Source: Paenibacillus sp. PL2-23 | GTDB lineage: Bacteria > Bacillota > Bacilli > Paenibacillales > Paenibacillaceae | Direction of reading: 5' to 3' | DNA: 64,000 bases | Assembly (NCBI RefSeq): GCF_040834005.1 | Contig: NZ_CP162129.1 | Coordinates: 1,593,501-1,657,500 of the forward strand | In this document: piece by piece, positions 10,424 through 18,805 of the stretch | Layout: each line of letters begins with the position of its first letter | Numbering within the stretch: position 1 is the stretch's first letter | Notes under the pieces: generated by a model | Database searches by the model: none | What the model saw: only the letters and a program-made list of their open reading frames with translations | What the model was told of the DNA's origin: nothing | Position numbers and translations under genes: made by a program

Positions 10424-10611
10424 TTTTTAAAATTAGCGGGCCAGCAAGCTGCCGTCTCATTTCGTTCAAAGTGTATTTTTATCGATTATAGGCGTATTCG
10501 ACAAAAACAGTTCGAATGGCCCCTATCCCCTCCGTCAGCAATCGACAAGTTTCAGACATGCGCTGGGGTATAATATGAGATATTTGCTGCGTATGGAGGT
10601 GGACGAACGCG

Positions 10612-11451
10612 ATGAAGATATTGATCCTGGCAAGCGGTATGAGAGAACGGGAACGGAGAATGTCTGCTCTCCCTCCATCCTGTTTGCCCATATTGGACGG
10701 ACCCGACGGAGGGCCGGAATCGACGCTCGCCCGGCTATGGAGACAACTGTCGACCGCAGATTTACAGGATAAGACGCATATCGTCGCGGCTGGCGAGCAT
10801 GCAGCGGAGATAAAGCGGCAGCTAGGCGTGAATATGCCTATTATAATAGAGCCCGAGCATAAGGGCAGCTACGGCGCGACAATGGCCGCCGCTGCGTATT
10901 TGTATACGGTCGGAGGCGTGACGCCAAACGAAACGATTATTGTGCTTTCGGGGGATGTATATGTAGAAGGCGACTTCTTTCATTGCATCCGAAGCTTGCC
11001 GAAGCTGCTAAGGGAGAGCGGCTCATCAGTCATGCTGGTTGGCGCGGAGGCGGAGCAGCCTAGAGAGGGCTATGGCTATATCGTCCCTGAGATACATACA
11101 GACGCAGCCGAGGAAAATGCTTATGACTGGAGGGTCAACCATTATTGCAAGGAGCCAAGCGAAGAGGAAGCGCGGCAATTAATGGCCAGAGGCGCGCTGA
11201 GGAGCTGCGGAGTGTACGCATTCCGGCTGGAGCTGCTCCTTCATCGCATGTCGGAAGCCGCGCTGCCTGTTTACTATGACGAGCTCTGCAAGCATGATGT
11301 TGGGCTGTCCGTACAAGACTTGGAGGACGCGCTGCTGATGGACGCAGCGATTGCACAATCCTGCATCAGGTTTGATGGCATATGTGCCTGCCTGGAGCAC
11401 ACGAAGACGGAGACCCGTACTATGGCGATGTCGACGAACCAAACCGATTAA
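10612..11451 (+). CDS. Degenerate sugar-phosphate nucleotidyltransferase
   Basis: 279 residues with a Rossmann-like nucleotidyltransferase fold resembling mannose-1-phosphate guanylyltransferases: MKILILASG at the start, IIEPEHKGSYGATMAAAAYL (in parts; about 77-95), VLSGDVYVEGD (about 111-121) and GYGYIVPE. The family signature GGxGTRLxPLT...KP is missing: after ILASG the sequence is MRERERRMSALPPSCLPIL. NTP binding may therefore be lost or changed. Strong SD GGAGGTGG precedes the ATG. It is followed after 59 bases by an ABC transporter gene. The sugar and the pathway are unknown; a regulatory paralogue is possible. Confidence 0.65.
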   Translation: MKILILASGMRERERRMSALPPSCLPILDGPDGGPESTLARLWRQLSTADLQDKTHIVAAGEHAAEIKRQLGVNMPIIIEPEHKGSYGATMAAAAYLYTVGGVTPNETIIVLSGDVYVEGDFFHCIRSLPKLLRESGSSVMLVGAEAEQPREGYGYIVPEIHTDAAEENAYDWRVNHYCKEPSEEEARQLMARGALRSCGVYAFRLELLLHRMSEAALPVYYDELCKHDVGLSVQDLEDALLMDAAIAQSCIRFDGICACLEHTKTETRTMAMSTNQTD

Positions 11452-11510
11452 TATACCAATTGTTTCCTGTATGGGGTATAATAGTGGGGATAAGGGGGAG
11501 ACGCGAACTG

Positions 11511-12434
11511 ATGGAGCAAAATATCGTCCGAATGTTGAATGTAACGAAGCGAATCGGCGGCCGAACGTTGATTGACGGCTTGAGCCTTGATGTGCCTATG
11601 GGCGAGGTGTTCGGCTTTCTCGGACCCAATGGGGCGGGCAAAACAACTACGATTCGTATGATGGTCGGGTTAATGTCCATAACGTCGGGGGATATCCTCA
11701 TTGACGGGAACAGTATTGCCGGAGATTTCGAGAAAGCGATTCGCCATGTGGGAGCGATAGTGGAGAATCCGGAGATGTACAAATACCTGACCGGCTATCA
11801 GAATCTCATACATTACGCTCGGATGATTCCGGGCATTACACCGCATAGAGTGAAGGAAGTTGTTGCGCTGGTAGGGCTGGAGGCGAGAATACACGATAAG
11901 GTCAAGACGTATTCTCTTGGCATGAGGCAGCGGCTTGGCGTGGCTCAAGCTATTCTGCATAAGCCTAAGCTGCTTATACTTGATGAGCCGACGAACGGGC
12001 TGGATCCAGCAGGCATACGCGAGCTCCGGGATTATTTGCGCAGATTGGCCAAGGACGAGGGCGTGGCCGTATTCGTGTCGAGCCATTTGCTGTCGGAGAT
12101 GGAGCTGATGTGCGATCGCGTCGCGATTATTCAGAACGGCAGGCTGATTGATGTTAGAACGGTTCACCAGTCCAAAGCCTTAGCGGAGGCCAGCGCCAAT
12201 ATCCTGCTTGAGGTGGATAATAAGTCTGAGGCGGCCGCCCTTATTGCCTCGCTTGGGCAACAGGCGCTGGAGAATGCGGAGGGCTATATTGTCGTGCAGG
12301 GGAATAAGGAGCGGGCTGCGGAGCTTAACGCCGCGCTCGTCCATGCGGGTATCAAGGTATACGGCGTCCGCGCGGAGACGAAATCGCTCGAGGATCAATT
12401 CCTGGAGATGACGGGAGGCGAGCGGATTGGTTGA
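11511..12434 (+). CDS. ABC transporter ATP-binding protein (ABC-2 type exporter)
   Basis: 307 residues. Walker A GPNGAGKTT near 38-46, ABC signature YSLGMRQRLG, Walker B LLILDEPTNGLDP and the H-loop VSSHLLSE. The C-terminal 90 residues form the extension found on BcrA/NatA-like ATPases of drug, lantibiotic or Na+ exporters. It energises the permease encoded directly downstream, with which it overlaps by 8 bases. ATG 11511 follows GGGGGAG; the earlier open codons belong to the 3' end of the previous gene in another frame. The exported substrate is unknown. Confidence 0.92.
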   Translation: MEQNIVRMLNVTKRIGGRTLIDGLSLDVPMGEVFGFLGPNGAGKTTTIRMMVGLMSITSGDILIDGNSIAGDFEKAIRHVGAIVENPEMYKYLTGYQNLIHYARMIPGITPHRVKEVVALVGLEARIHDKVKTYSLGMRQRLGVAQAILHKPKLLILDEPTNGLDPAGIRELRDYLRRLAKDEGVAVFVSSHLLSEMELMCDRVAIIQNGRLIDVRTVHQSKALAEASANILLEVDNKSEAAALIASLGQQALENAEGYIVVQGNKERAAELNAALVHAGIKVYGVRAETKSLEDQFLEMTGGERIG

Positions 12435-13248
12435 TTTTCTGAATTTGGTACGTAATGAAAACATGAAGATGTTCAGGGCGCCGCGATTATACGTTATGCT
12501 GTCCATAGTCGTCGGGATGATCATGATTGTATCTGGCATCTGGTATTGGAACGAGATGGACAACGTCACCTCCACGGTGCGCGAAGTGCTGCTGGTGGAG
12601 ACGTCGCTGCTGTTCTGGCTGGTCACGATCTTTACCGTTATTGTCTCGTCGAGCTCGGTAGCGGAGGAGTTTTCTACGGGGACCATCAAGCTACTGCTGA
12701 TTCGTCCTTGGAGCCGTTCCAAAATACTGCTGTCCAAATACATATCAAGCATGCTGTTCGCTCTTATGCTGACGCTCGTGTTCCTTCTGACGGCGCTGCT
12801 TGTCAATTGGGTGCTGTTTGACCTGATTGGGGGAGCGAGGAACGTAGACGGCGGCGATACTGGTAATATGTTTATGGAAGGCATGGGAGACGCTACAACG
12901 ACATTGATTGCAAGGTATTATGCGTTGACCCTCCTCAACACCGTGATGACGGTGACTATTTCCTTTATGCTGTCGACCATCTTCAGGAGCGCGGCGCTGG
13001 CGATTGCAATGGCGTTGTTTATCGAGATCATATTGAACAACCTGCTGCAGCTGCTGATGCTGATCGACAAGGCGTGGATTGATTATCTGCTGTTTGTCCA
13101 TATGAACCTTACCAAATACGCTGGCGGCAATGTTTCTCCTATGGATGGCATGACGCTTGGTTTTTCATTGTCCGTGCTCGGCGTCTATTTTGTACTGTTT
13201 ATTGCGCTTACGTGGTATATCTTTAACAAAAGAGACGTGGCGTCATAA
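12427..13248 (+). CDS. ABC-2 type permease
   Basis: 273 residues with six predicted membrane segments, arranged like ABC-2 permeases: a cytoplasmic start (VDFLNLVRNENMKMFRAPRLY), TM1, then the conserved VAEEFSTGTIKLLLIRPWSRSKILLSK-type coupling loop (about 78-104) and five further TMs. It forms the membrane channel for the ATPase upstream. The start is TTG at 12427, preceded by GGGAGG and overlapping the ATPase stop, which implies translational coupling. A strong terminator follows at once. Confidence 0.88.
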   Translation: MVDFLNLVRNENMKMFRAPRLYVMLSIVVGMIMIVSGIWYWNEMDNVTSTVREVLLVETSLLFWLVTIFTVIVSSSSVAEEFSTGTIKLLLIRPWSRSKILLSKYISSMLFALMLTLVFLLTALLVNWVLFDLIGGARNVDGGDTGNMFMEGMGDATTTLIARYYALTLLNTVMTVTISFMLSTIFRSAALAIAMALFIEIILNNLLQLLMLIDKAWIDYLLFVHMNLTKYAGGNVSPMDGMTLGFSLSVLGVYFVLFIALTWYIFNKRDVAS

Positions 13249-13262
13249 GCCAATGTGGAGTG

Positions 13263-13320
13263 AGCAAGCCGCCTCCCTTCGTCCCCTATGAAGGGCGAGG
13301 GGAGGCGGCTTGCTTTGCTT
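13263..13320 (+). terminator. Terminator of the ABC-2 operon
   Basis: A 15-bp stem AGCAAGCCGCCTCCC (13263-13277) pairs with 13299-13313 and is followed by TTGCTT. The loop can pair further (CCCCT/AGGGGC region). Confidence 0.8.
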
Positions 13321-13339
13321 CCATTATGCCATGTTGACG

Positions 13340-13804
13340 TTAACCGGCCTGCCGGGATTTGGCGCGGGCCTCCTGCGCCTTGTCTTCGTTCTTGGCGGCT
13401 GTCACAGCGGCAGCTCCTGCGACGCCAGCAGCTTCTCTCTGAGCCTTCTGCTTCGCGTCGGTTGATGCCTCCATCATGCAGCTGCCGTTCAGCGTAGCGC
13501 CGTCTTGGACAATGAGCGTATGTGCGGTAATATTGCCCACGAGATGGCCGGAGGAGGTAATAATCAATCTCCCCTTCGTCACAATATCGCCGAACAGCTT
13601 GCCTGCAAGCGTTACGTCATTTGCCGTAATGTTGGAGCGCGCGATACCGCACTCGCCGATGACAACATCCCCACGGCATTCAATGTCTCCCCGATATTCG
13701 CCTTCAATCCGAAGATTCGCTTCGCTAATGATTTTACCCTCTGCGATCGTTCCTTGCCCAATAAGAGTGTCAGTTGCCAGGGCGCGCTTCGTTTCTTTAA
13801 ACAT
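13340..13804 (-). CDS. Bactofilin (polymer-forming cytoskeletal protein)
   Basis: 154 residues. Residues about 8-105 are the bactofilin beta-helix (TLIGQGTIAEGKI, EGEYRGDIECRGDVVIGE, GKLFGDIVTKGRL, GHLVGNITAHTL), which polymerises without nucleotide at the membrane. The Ala- and Lys-rich tail (about 110-154) is low complexity. ATG 13804 follows GGAGG by 10 bases. It lies 56 bases downstream of an M23 peptidase gene on the same strand; bactofilin-M23 pairs are known to localise peptidoglycan cleavage and shape cells, so joint action is likely. Confidence 0.92.
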   Translation of the reverse strand: MFKETKRALATDTLIGQGTIAEGKIISEANLRIEGEYRGDIECRGDVVIGECGIARSNITANDVTLAGKLFGDIVTKGRLIITSSGHLVGNITAHTLIVQDGATLNGSCMMEASTDAKQKAQREAAGVAGAAAVTAAKNEDKAQEARAKSRQAG

Positions 13805-13860
13805 AAGTGAGAGTTCCTCCTTCGGCATCGTTAATGGATGTTGCGAGCCGCACCTCCCAT

Positions 13861-14844
13861 TCAGCTATTCCGCGCTAGATACTTGAGCGGATTTACGGGC
13901 TCGCTCCTTTGCATAATTTCAAAATGAAGATGAGACCCCGTACTGCGACCGGTAGAGCCAAGCTGGCCGATCTTCTCCCCGCGAACAACGACATCTCCCG
14001 ATCGCGCATCAATTCTCTTCAGATGATAATAAGCGGTTTGGAGCTCCCCCAGATGATCGATAATGACATAATTGCCAAGTCTGGAGTCATATCCGGTGTC
14101 GGATACGGTGCCATCGGCGGCGGAAAATACAGCATCGCCAGTTTCCCCGTCAATATCAATGCCCGCGTGAAAGGCGGCTCTGCCGGTGAATGGATCCTTC
14201 CGATAGCCGAAGCCCGATGTCAGCTTGCGGGAGCGAGTCGGCCAAAAGCTGGGATAGGCGTCCACAGTCATTCTCCGGTTTTGCGCCTTCTTTAATGTCT
14301 GCTCCATAGATTGCTCCATAGAGTCGACCATATCGCTGAGCGATTGGAAGTCAATAGATGTATGCTGGGCAAGGGCAGCGACAGGCATCATGCTCATGCT
14401 CATGCTCATGCCGTCAGGTATGTTGGCCGCTGAGCCGCTTGTTGTATCGATGACGGAGCCGCCGTATTTCTCTATGAACAGCTTCAGCTTGTTCTCCAGC
14501 TCGCTCAGCTCCCGCATCTTGTCTTTCATGTCCTGGGCCTGGCGCGACAGCTGCAATAATTCCTGCTGCAGGGTGACGATCGCTTCATCCTTACCGGAGA
14601 TGACCTCATCCATTCCGGTAATGGTTTGCGTGAATTGTGCTGACTGGGATGCCAATTGCTCCTCCAGCTGCTTCAGCTCGTAGGCGGCCTTCACCTGGAG
14701 GCCGGCGATCGTTCCCGTAACCGCGATAGCGGCAGCAAGGGGGGCGGCTACAACAGAACGCTTCGAGACGGAGAACTGCTTGACAGTCTTGTCTGCACCG
14801 CGCATCACAACAAATGACCATGCCTGCTTCCGCGCTCGTTTCAC
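13861..14844 (-). CDS. Membrane-anchored M23 (LytM-type) peptidase
   Basis: 327 residues. A basic N-terminus precedes one membrane segment (about 32-52), a periplasm-side coiled coil (about 55-125), and a C-terminal M23 domain with the zinc ligands HAGIDID (H-x-x-x-D) and HLHFE plus the HxH-type motif. Family members cut peptide crosslinks of peptidoglycan. It has a short SMSMSMM low-complexity stretch encoded by CATGCT repeats. The start is GTG 14844 after GGAAGGAG; the nearby ATG frame stops at once. It is upstream of bactofilin in one transcription unit and divergent from ugd. Confidence 0.92.
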   Translation of the reverse strand: MKRARKQAWSFVVMRGADKTVKQFSVSKRSVVAAPLAAAIAVTGTIAGLQVKAAYELKQLEEQLASQSAQFTQTITGMDEVISGKDEAIVTLQQELLQLSRQAQDMKDKMRELSELENKLKLFIEKYGGSVIDTTSGSAANIPDGMSMSMSMMPVAALAQHTSIDFQSLSDMVDSMEQSMEQTLKKAQNRRMTVDAYPSFWPTRSRKLTSGFGYRKDPFTGRAAFHAGIDIDGETGDAVFSAADGTVSDTGYDSRLGNYVIIDHLGELQTAYYHLKRIDARSGDVVVRGEKIGQLGSTGRSTGSHLHFEIMQRSEPVNPLKYLARNS

Positions 14845-15054
14845 TCCATAACTCCTTCCGGCCGGCGTTATAGTCCTGCAGAACGTTCTATGACTATTTA
14901 TTCTGGAATGCTATAAAACATACCTTAAAACTTCTTCAATTGAGAATAAACAAATGATTTATATATAGTTGTTGTAAAATGGCGATTTTGCAGCGGGAAA
15001 GCTTCTACAATGAAAGCGGAGAGAAAAATTTGCAGCTGCGAGGTGTGTGGAGGA

Positions 15055-16386
15055 ATGAATATTGCGGTGTTCGGAGCAGGCTATGTGGGTCTGGTCACTG
15101 CCGTTTGTCTGGCTGCCCAGGGCAACAAGGTAACGGTTGTGGAGAAGGATCGCGACAAGCTGGAGAAGCTTCAGGAAGGGCGAGTAACCTTCTATGAGCC
15201 GGATGTGGATTCTCTGCTGGATGCTGCCATGTCTTCGGGGCAAATAACGTTTACGAGCGACAGCGCTGCTGCAATAGCGCCAGCCGAGCTGCTGTTCATC
15301 TGTGTAGGGACGCCGGCGCTTCCTGACGGCAGCGCGGATCTTTCGCAGGTGGAAGCCGTCATGCGGACCATTCTGAAGCATTTATCCCACTATCAGATAC
15401 CTTCACTTCAGCAAGAAGCCGAAGGCAAGCTGGTTGTTGTCAAAAGCACGGTGCCGGTGGGAACAGGGGACAGGCTGAGCCGGATGGCTGAGCTCCACAT
15501 GCAGAGCATCGGGGCTGCCGTTCCGATAGAAGTGGCGTCCAATCCCGAGTTTCTGAGGGAAGGAGCTGCCGTTCACGACTTTTTATTCCCGGATCGGATT
15601 GTCATTGGCGTGGGAAGCGCCCGCGGAGAGCGACTGCTAAGGGAGCTATACCGTTCATTTGAATGTCCTGTGCTATCAACCGACACTCGGACTGCGGAGA
15701 TGATCAAATACGCGTCAAATTCCTTTCTGGCAACCAAAATTTCATTTATTAATATGGTCTCGGATCTATGCGACAAGGTTCAGGCGGATGTCACGCATGT
15801 TGCGAAAGGCATGGGCTATGACAGAAGAATCGGCGAACAGTTTCTGAAGGCGGGCATCGGCTTTGGGGGCTCATGCTTTCCGAAGGATCTGCAGGCGTTT
15901 GCCGCGGTTGGCCGAAAGCATCATGTTCAGGTGGAGCTTCTGGAGCAGGTCATTCGTATTAATCAGGAACGCCCCGTCAAGCTGCTGGAGAAGCTGAAGG
16001 ATGCGTTATGGGTGATGAAGGGGAAGCGGGTGACGGTGCTTGGATTAACGTTCAAGCCGCACACGGATGACGTGCGCGATTGTCCGGCTTCCCATGTTAT
16101 AGCGGGCTTGCTGAGGGAGCAGGCGGAGGTGGTGGCCTATGATCCTGTCGGAATGGCCAACTTCCGAGCGGCTTACCCTGAGCTGTCTGCAAGGATGCGC
16201 TTTGCGGACAATGCGTATGAGGCTTGCGACAGGAGCGACGGCATCGTCCTGCTGACGGAATGGCCCCTGTTCAAGGAATTGGACTGGGTGCGCGTTCTCG
16301 CGAAGATGGAAACCCCATATCTGCTTGACGCGCGACACTATCTGATCGACGAGGAGCTCGGCAAGCTCGGCTTCGTCTGCAACTGA
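15055..16386 (+). CDS. ugd: UDP-glucose 6-dehydrogenase
   Basis: Oxidises UDP-glucose to UDP-glucuronate with 2 NAD+, a precursor for teichuronic acid or exopolysaccharide. 443 residues, normal size. NAD-binding GAGYVGLVTAVCLA (about 7-20), central dimer domain with ASNPEFLREG, and the catalytic Cys274 in GFGGSCFPKD. The C-terminal UDP-binding domain has GLTFKPHTDDVRDCPA. ATG 15055 is favoured by fold and by GAGGTG 9 bases upstream; 15 further codons upstream are open but have poor signals. The next gene, cls, is 100 bases downstream without a clear terminator. Confidence 0.95.
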   Translation: MNIAVFGAGYVGLVTAVCLAAQGNKVTVVEKDRDKLEKLQEGRVTFYEPDVDSLLDAAMSSGQITFTSDSAAAIAPAELLFICVGTPALPDGSADLSQVEAVMRTILKHLSHYQIPSLQQEAEGKLVVVKSTVPVGTGDRLSRMAELHMQSIGAAVPIEVASNPEFLREGAAVHDFLFPDRIVIGVGSARGERLLRELYRSFECPVLSTDTRTAEMIKYASNSFLATKISFINMVSDLCDKVQADVTHVAKGMGYDRRIGEQFLKAGIGFGGSCFPKDLQAFAAVGRKHHVQVELLEQVIRINQERPVKLLEKLKDALWVMKGKRVTVLGLTFKPHTDDVRDCPASHVIAGLLREQAEVVAYDPVGMANFRAAYPELSARMRFADNAYEACDRSDGIVLLTEWPLFKELDWVRVLAKMETPYLLDARHYLIDEELGKLGFVCN

Positions 16387-16486
16387 AGGGGACGGGGCTG
16401 AAGCGAAGCGAATAGTTCCAGAGGGAAGGGCAGAAACTAAACATTCTAAAGTATACATTTCCGATTATGAAAGTCGAGGTGGCGCA

Positions 16487-17917
16487 ATGAGTCCGTGGGT
16501 TGGGTGGCTGCTTGCGCTGTATGTGCTCCAGTTCGCTGCTATTCTGCCCCTGGAGCATCGCCGCCAAAGCTACTTGACGGCATGGCTGTTCATCGCGCTT
16601 GTATGTCCGTTTATCGGCTTTGCGGCTTATTGGTTTATTGGAAGATGGCACAAAAGATCCATTCGCTCCGCAGTCCGGGTGTCCCCGGAGGCTGAGCTGA
16701 ACGCGGCGGGCTCCAAGGCGGTAATCATTCAGACCTCGGAATGGGGTGACAGCTCCGCTCTCGCCCTGGAGCATCGGCTTCAACAGGCGCTTGCAAGGCT
16801 GTCCCCGTTCCCTGTAACGGGCCGCAACCGGACTCGGGTGCTGACGAATGCCGAGGAGACCTTTGAGGCTATACTGGACGCCATTAGAGCAGCGCGGCAT
16901 CACATTCATATGGATTATTATACGATTCGGCATACTGGCGTCGGAGGGGAGTTTCTGGCGCTGCTTGCGGAGAAGGCGCAGGAGGGGCTGGAGGTGCGGC
17001 TGCTCTATGACGGAATTGGCAGCCTAGGCCTGGACGAGAGCTGCGTACGAGCTTTGCAGGAGGCGGGAGTGGAGACGGTCTGCTTCGCGCCTCCTAAGGC
17101 CGCTTTCCTGGAGCGAAGGCTGAATTACCGCAATCATCGGAAGATTGTAGTCATTGACGGGAAGATTGGCTTTCTTGGCGGCATTAATATCGGCGATGAA
17201 TATTTGGGGCTGGATCCTAAGATTGGCTTCTGGCGCGACACTCATCTGCGAGTGCACGGCGATGCGGTTTATTATCTGCAGGTCATGTTCATGCAGGATT
17301 GGCGTCTTGCCAGCGGCAAGCAGCTCCCGCTTCGCGAGACATATATGCCGGCTCACAGCATACGGGAGACGGAGCGCGTCATGATTGTGCCGGGAATGCC
17401 TGGGGTGAACGACCGGGAAATCGTTGAGGTTATGTTCGCCGCGATAGCCGCTGCGAGAACGCGGATTTATGCCGCTACCCCCTACTTCATTCCAGACCCC
17501 GCCATAGCGATGAGCCTGCGGGTTGCGGCGCGAAGCGGCGTTGATGTGCGGCTTATTATTCCAGGTATAAGCGACTCCGAGCTGGTGCTGCTCGCTACGC
17601 TGTCTTACGTCCAGGACATGCTGGAGGCTGGCGTGCGGGTCTATCGGTATGGGAAGGGCTTTATTCATGCGAAGGTGCTGATTGTCGACGATATGCTTGC
17701 TTCTGTAGGCACTGCCAATCTCGATATGCGCAGCCTGTACAGCAATTATGAGTCCATTGCGCTGGTATTCGACGAGAAGCCTATTCGGGCTCTGGAGCGA
17801 GACTTCGAGGAGGATTTGCTGCAGTGCGAGGAGCTGGAGCTGGAGCTGTTCTCGAAGCGTCCCCGCAAGCAGAAGGCGCAAGAGGCCCTCATGCACATGC
17901 TCTCTCCGCTGCTCTAA
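16487..17917 (+). CDS. cls: Cardiolipin synthase (phospholipase D family)
   Basis: Joins two phosphatidylglycerols to cardiolipin at the membrane. 476 residues: two N-terminal membrane segments with a short PLDc_N-like region, then two HKD motifs, NHRKIVVIDGKIGFLGG with His217 and FIHAKVLIVDDMLASVGT with His394, each followed by GxxN (GGINIGD, GTANLDMRS). The ATG follows GAGGTG. The 30-residue C-terminal tail is charged. It may be cotranscribed with ugd. Another PLD-family transphosphatidylase is unlikely given length and layout. Confidence 0.95.
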   Translation: MSPWVGWLLALYVLQFAAILPLEHRRQSYLTAWLFIALVCPFIGFAAYWFIGRWHKRSIRSAVRVSPEAELNAAGSKAVIIQTSEWGDSSALALEHRLQQALARLSPFPVTGRNRTRVLTNAEETFEAILDAIRAARHHIHMDYYTIRHTGVGGEFLALLAEKAQEGLEVRLLYDGIGSLGLDESCVRALQEAGVETVCFAPPKAAFLERRLNYRNHRKIVVIDGKIGFLGGINIGDEYLGLDPKIGFWRDTHLRVHGDAVYYLQVMFMQDWRLASGKQLPLRETYMPAHSIRETERVMIVPGMPGVNDREIVEVMFAAIAAARTRIYAATPYFIPDPAIAMSLRVAARSGVDVRLIIPGISDSELVLLATLSYVQDMLEAGVRVYRYGKGFIHAKVLIVDDMLASVGTANLDMRSLYSNYESIALVFDEKPIRALERDFEEDLLQCEELELELFSKRPRKQKAQEALMHMLSPLL

Positions 17918-17919
17918 GG

Positions 17920-17953
17920 CCTGAATGAGACCCCTTCATTCAGGGTATATTTT
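17920..17953 (+). terminator. Weak terminator after cls
   Basis: A 9-bp stem CCTGAATGA (17920-17928) pairs with TCATTCAGG (17936-17944), followed by GTATATTTTG. The T tract is poor, so read-through into the next small gene is possible. Confidence 0.5.
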
Positions 17954-17996
17954 GTCCGTAGGCAAATACTTTTTTCCATTCAAGGAGGCGGGTCCA

Positions 17997-18191
17997 ATGA
18001 GTGAACAGCTGCAATCCGAGCAGGAGAGGCACGCGGCTGCCGAGGGGCAATACGAGGGGCGGGACGTCTATGATATGGACATTGACCGTATGGTGAACGA
18101 AGGACTCGGAGGCGGTCAGGTCACCATTCATAATGGCTTGATTGCGGAATCCACCACCGATTCTATGGTCGAGAAGCCCGAAGGCGAATAA
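17997..18191 (+). CDS. Small conserved acidic protein of unknown function
   Basis: 64 residues, hydrophilic, no membrane segment. The centre reads DVYDMDIDRMVNEGLGGGQV and ends in STTDSMVEKPEGE. It resembles small, uncharacterised Firmicute proteins with a conserved GLGGG turn, but I cannot name the family. The start is firm: AAGGAGG lies 9 bases before ATG 17997. It sits between the weak cls terminator and a strong bidirectional terminator, so it is either the last gene of the cls unit or has its own promoter, which I could not identify. Confidence 0.7.
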   Translation: MSEQLQSEQERHAAAEGQYEGRDVYDMDIDRMVNEGLGGGQVTIHNGLIAESTTDSMVEKPEGE

Positions 18192-18226
18192 AGAAGCCTG
18201 AACGATTGGCATAAGGCAGGCAGCGC

Positions 18227-18273
18227 AAAGCCCGGGATGAAGCTTGACCTACAAGCATCATCTCGGGCTTTTG
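18227..18273. terminator. Bidirectional terminator
   Basis: AAAGCCCGGGATGA (18227-18240) pairs with TCATCTCGGGCTTTT (18258-18272) with one wobble. Both strands end in a short T run. It separates the convergent genes ending at 18191 and 18289. Confidence 0.8.
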
Positions 18274-18288
18274 TCGCAGGAAGAGCCT

Positions 18289-18600
18289 TTATCCTCCATA
18301 AGCATCGCGGAATGCCTGGCATAGACGGCTGCGGTCCACGCCCCACAGCTCCGCGATTTCCCCGCTCACGTGCTCATCCCACCAATCGGCTTGCGCCTTG
18401 CGGTTGCTTTTATTGTCTACAATAAACTGCATATGCTGAACAACCTTCTTGTAATAAAGCGTTTCCGCCTGCTCCATTTTGTCCTTGGGCACCCATGTTT
18501 TCAGTCGTTTCATCGCGCGATACAGCTCGTTGCTGCAGGATCTGCGAATTTTGCGCGCCGAAGGCAAGTCTGTTGCGTGCTTCTGCTCGTTAGGCTTCAT
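18289..18600 (-). CDS. Conserved hypothetical protein, 103 residues
   Basis: Not recognised. The protein is basic at the N-terminus (ARKIRRSCSNELYRAMKRLKTW), helical throughout by composition, and ends with a Trp-rich segment (QADWWDEHVSGEIAELWGV) and FRDAYGG. No signal peptide or membrane segment. ATG 18600 is chosen because GAGAGGAG lies 10 bases upstream; ATG 18624 has no SD. It is a single-gene unit, divergent from the DedA gene at 18806 and convergent with the 64-residue gene. Confidence 0.65.
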   Translation of the reverse strand: MKPNEQKHATDLPSARKIRRSCSNELYRAMKRLKTWVPKDKMEQAETLYYKKVVQHMQFIVDNKSNRKAQADWWDEHVSGEIAELWGVDRSRLCQAFRDAYGG

Positions 18601-18805
18601 CGGGACCGTCTCCTCTCCCTTCATAAATATGCGCCGCCGCTGCGGGCGGTCACCGGCCTATTCAAGGCGAGACGAGTCATATTGGCGCAAAGCAGGAATA
18701 GGATAGGACATGTCGGAGTGGATGGCTTGCCTGAGCCTATGTTAAAATATGAGAGGCGAAGCCGGCTCCCGTCCGGCAGCGCACATATAGGATGGAGGAG
18801 CATGC

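Noticed and set aside
14878..14887. Perfect palindrome AGAACGTTCT upstream of the M23 gene, like a LexA box
   Set aside because: Bacillus LexA boxes need a 4-base spacer (CGAACNNNNGTTCG); this one has none, and the gene is not a repair gene.
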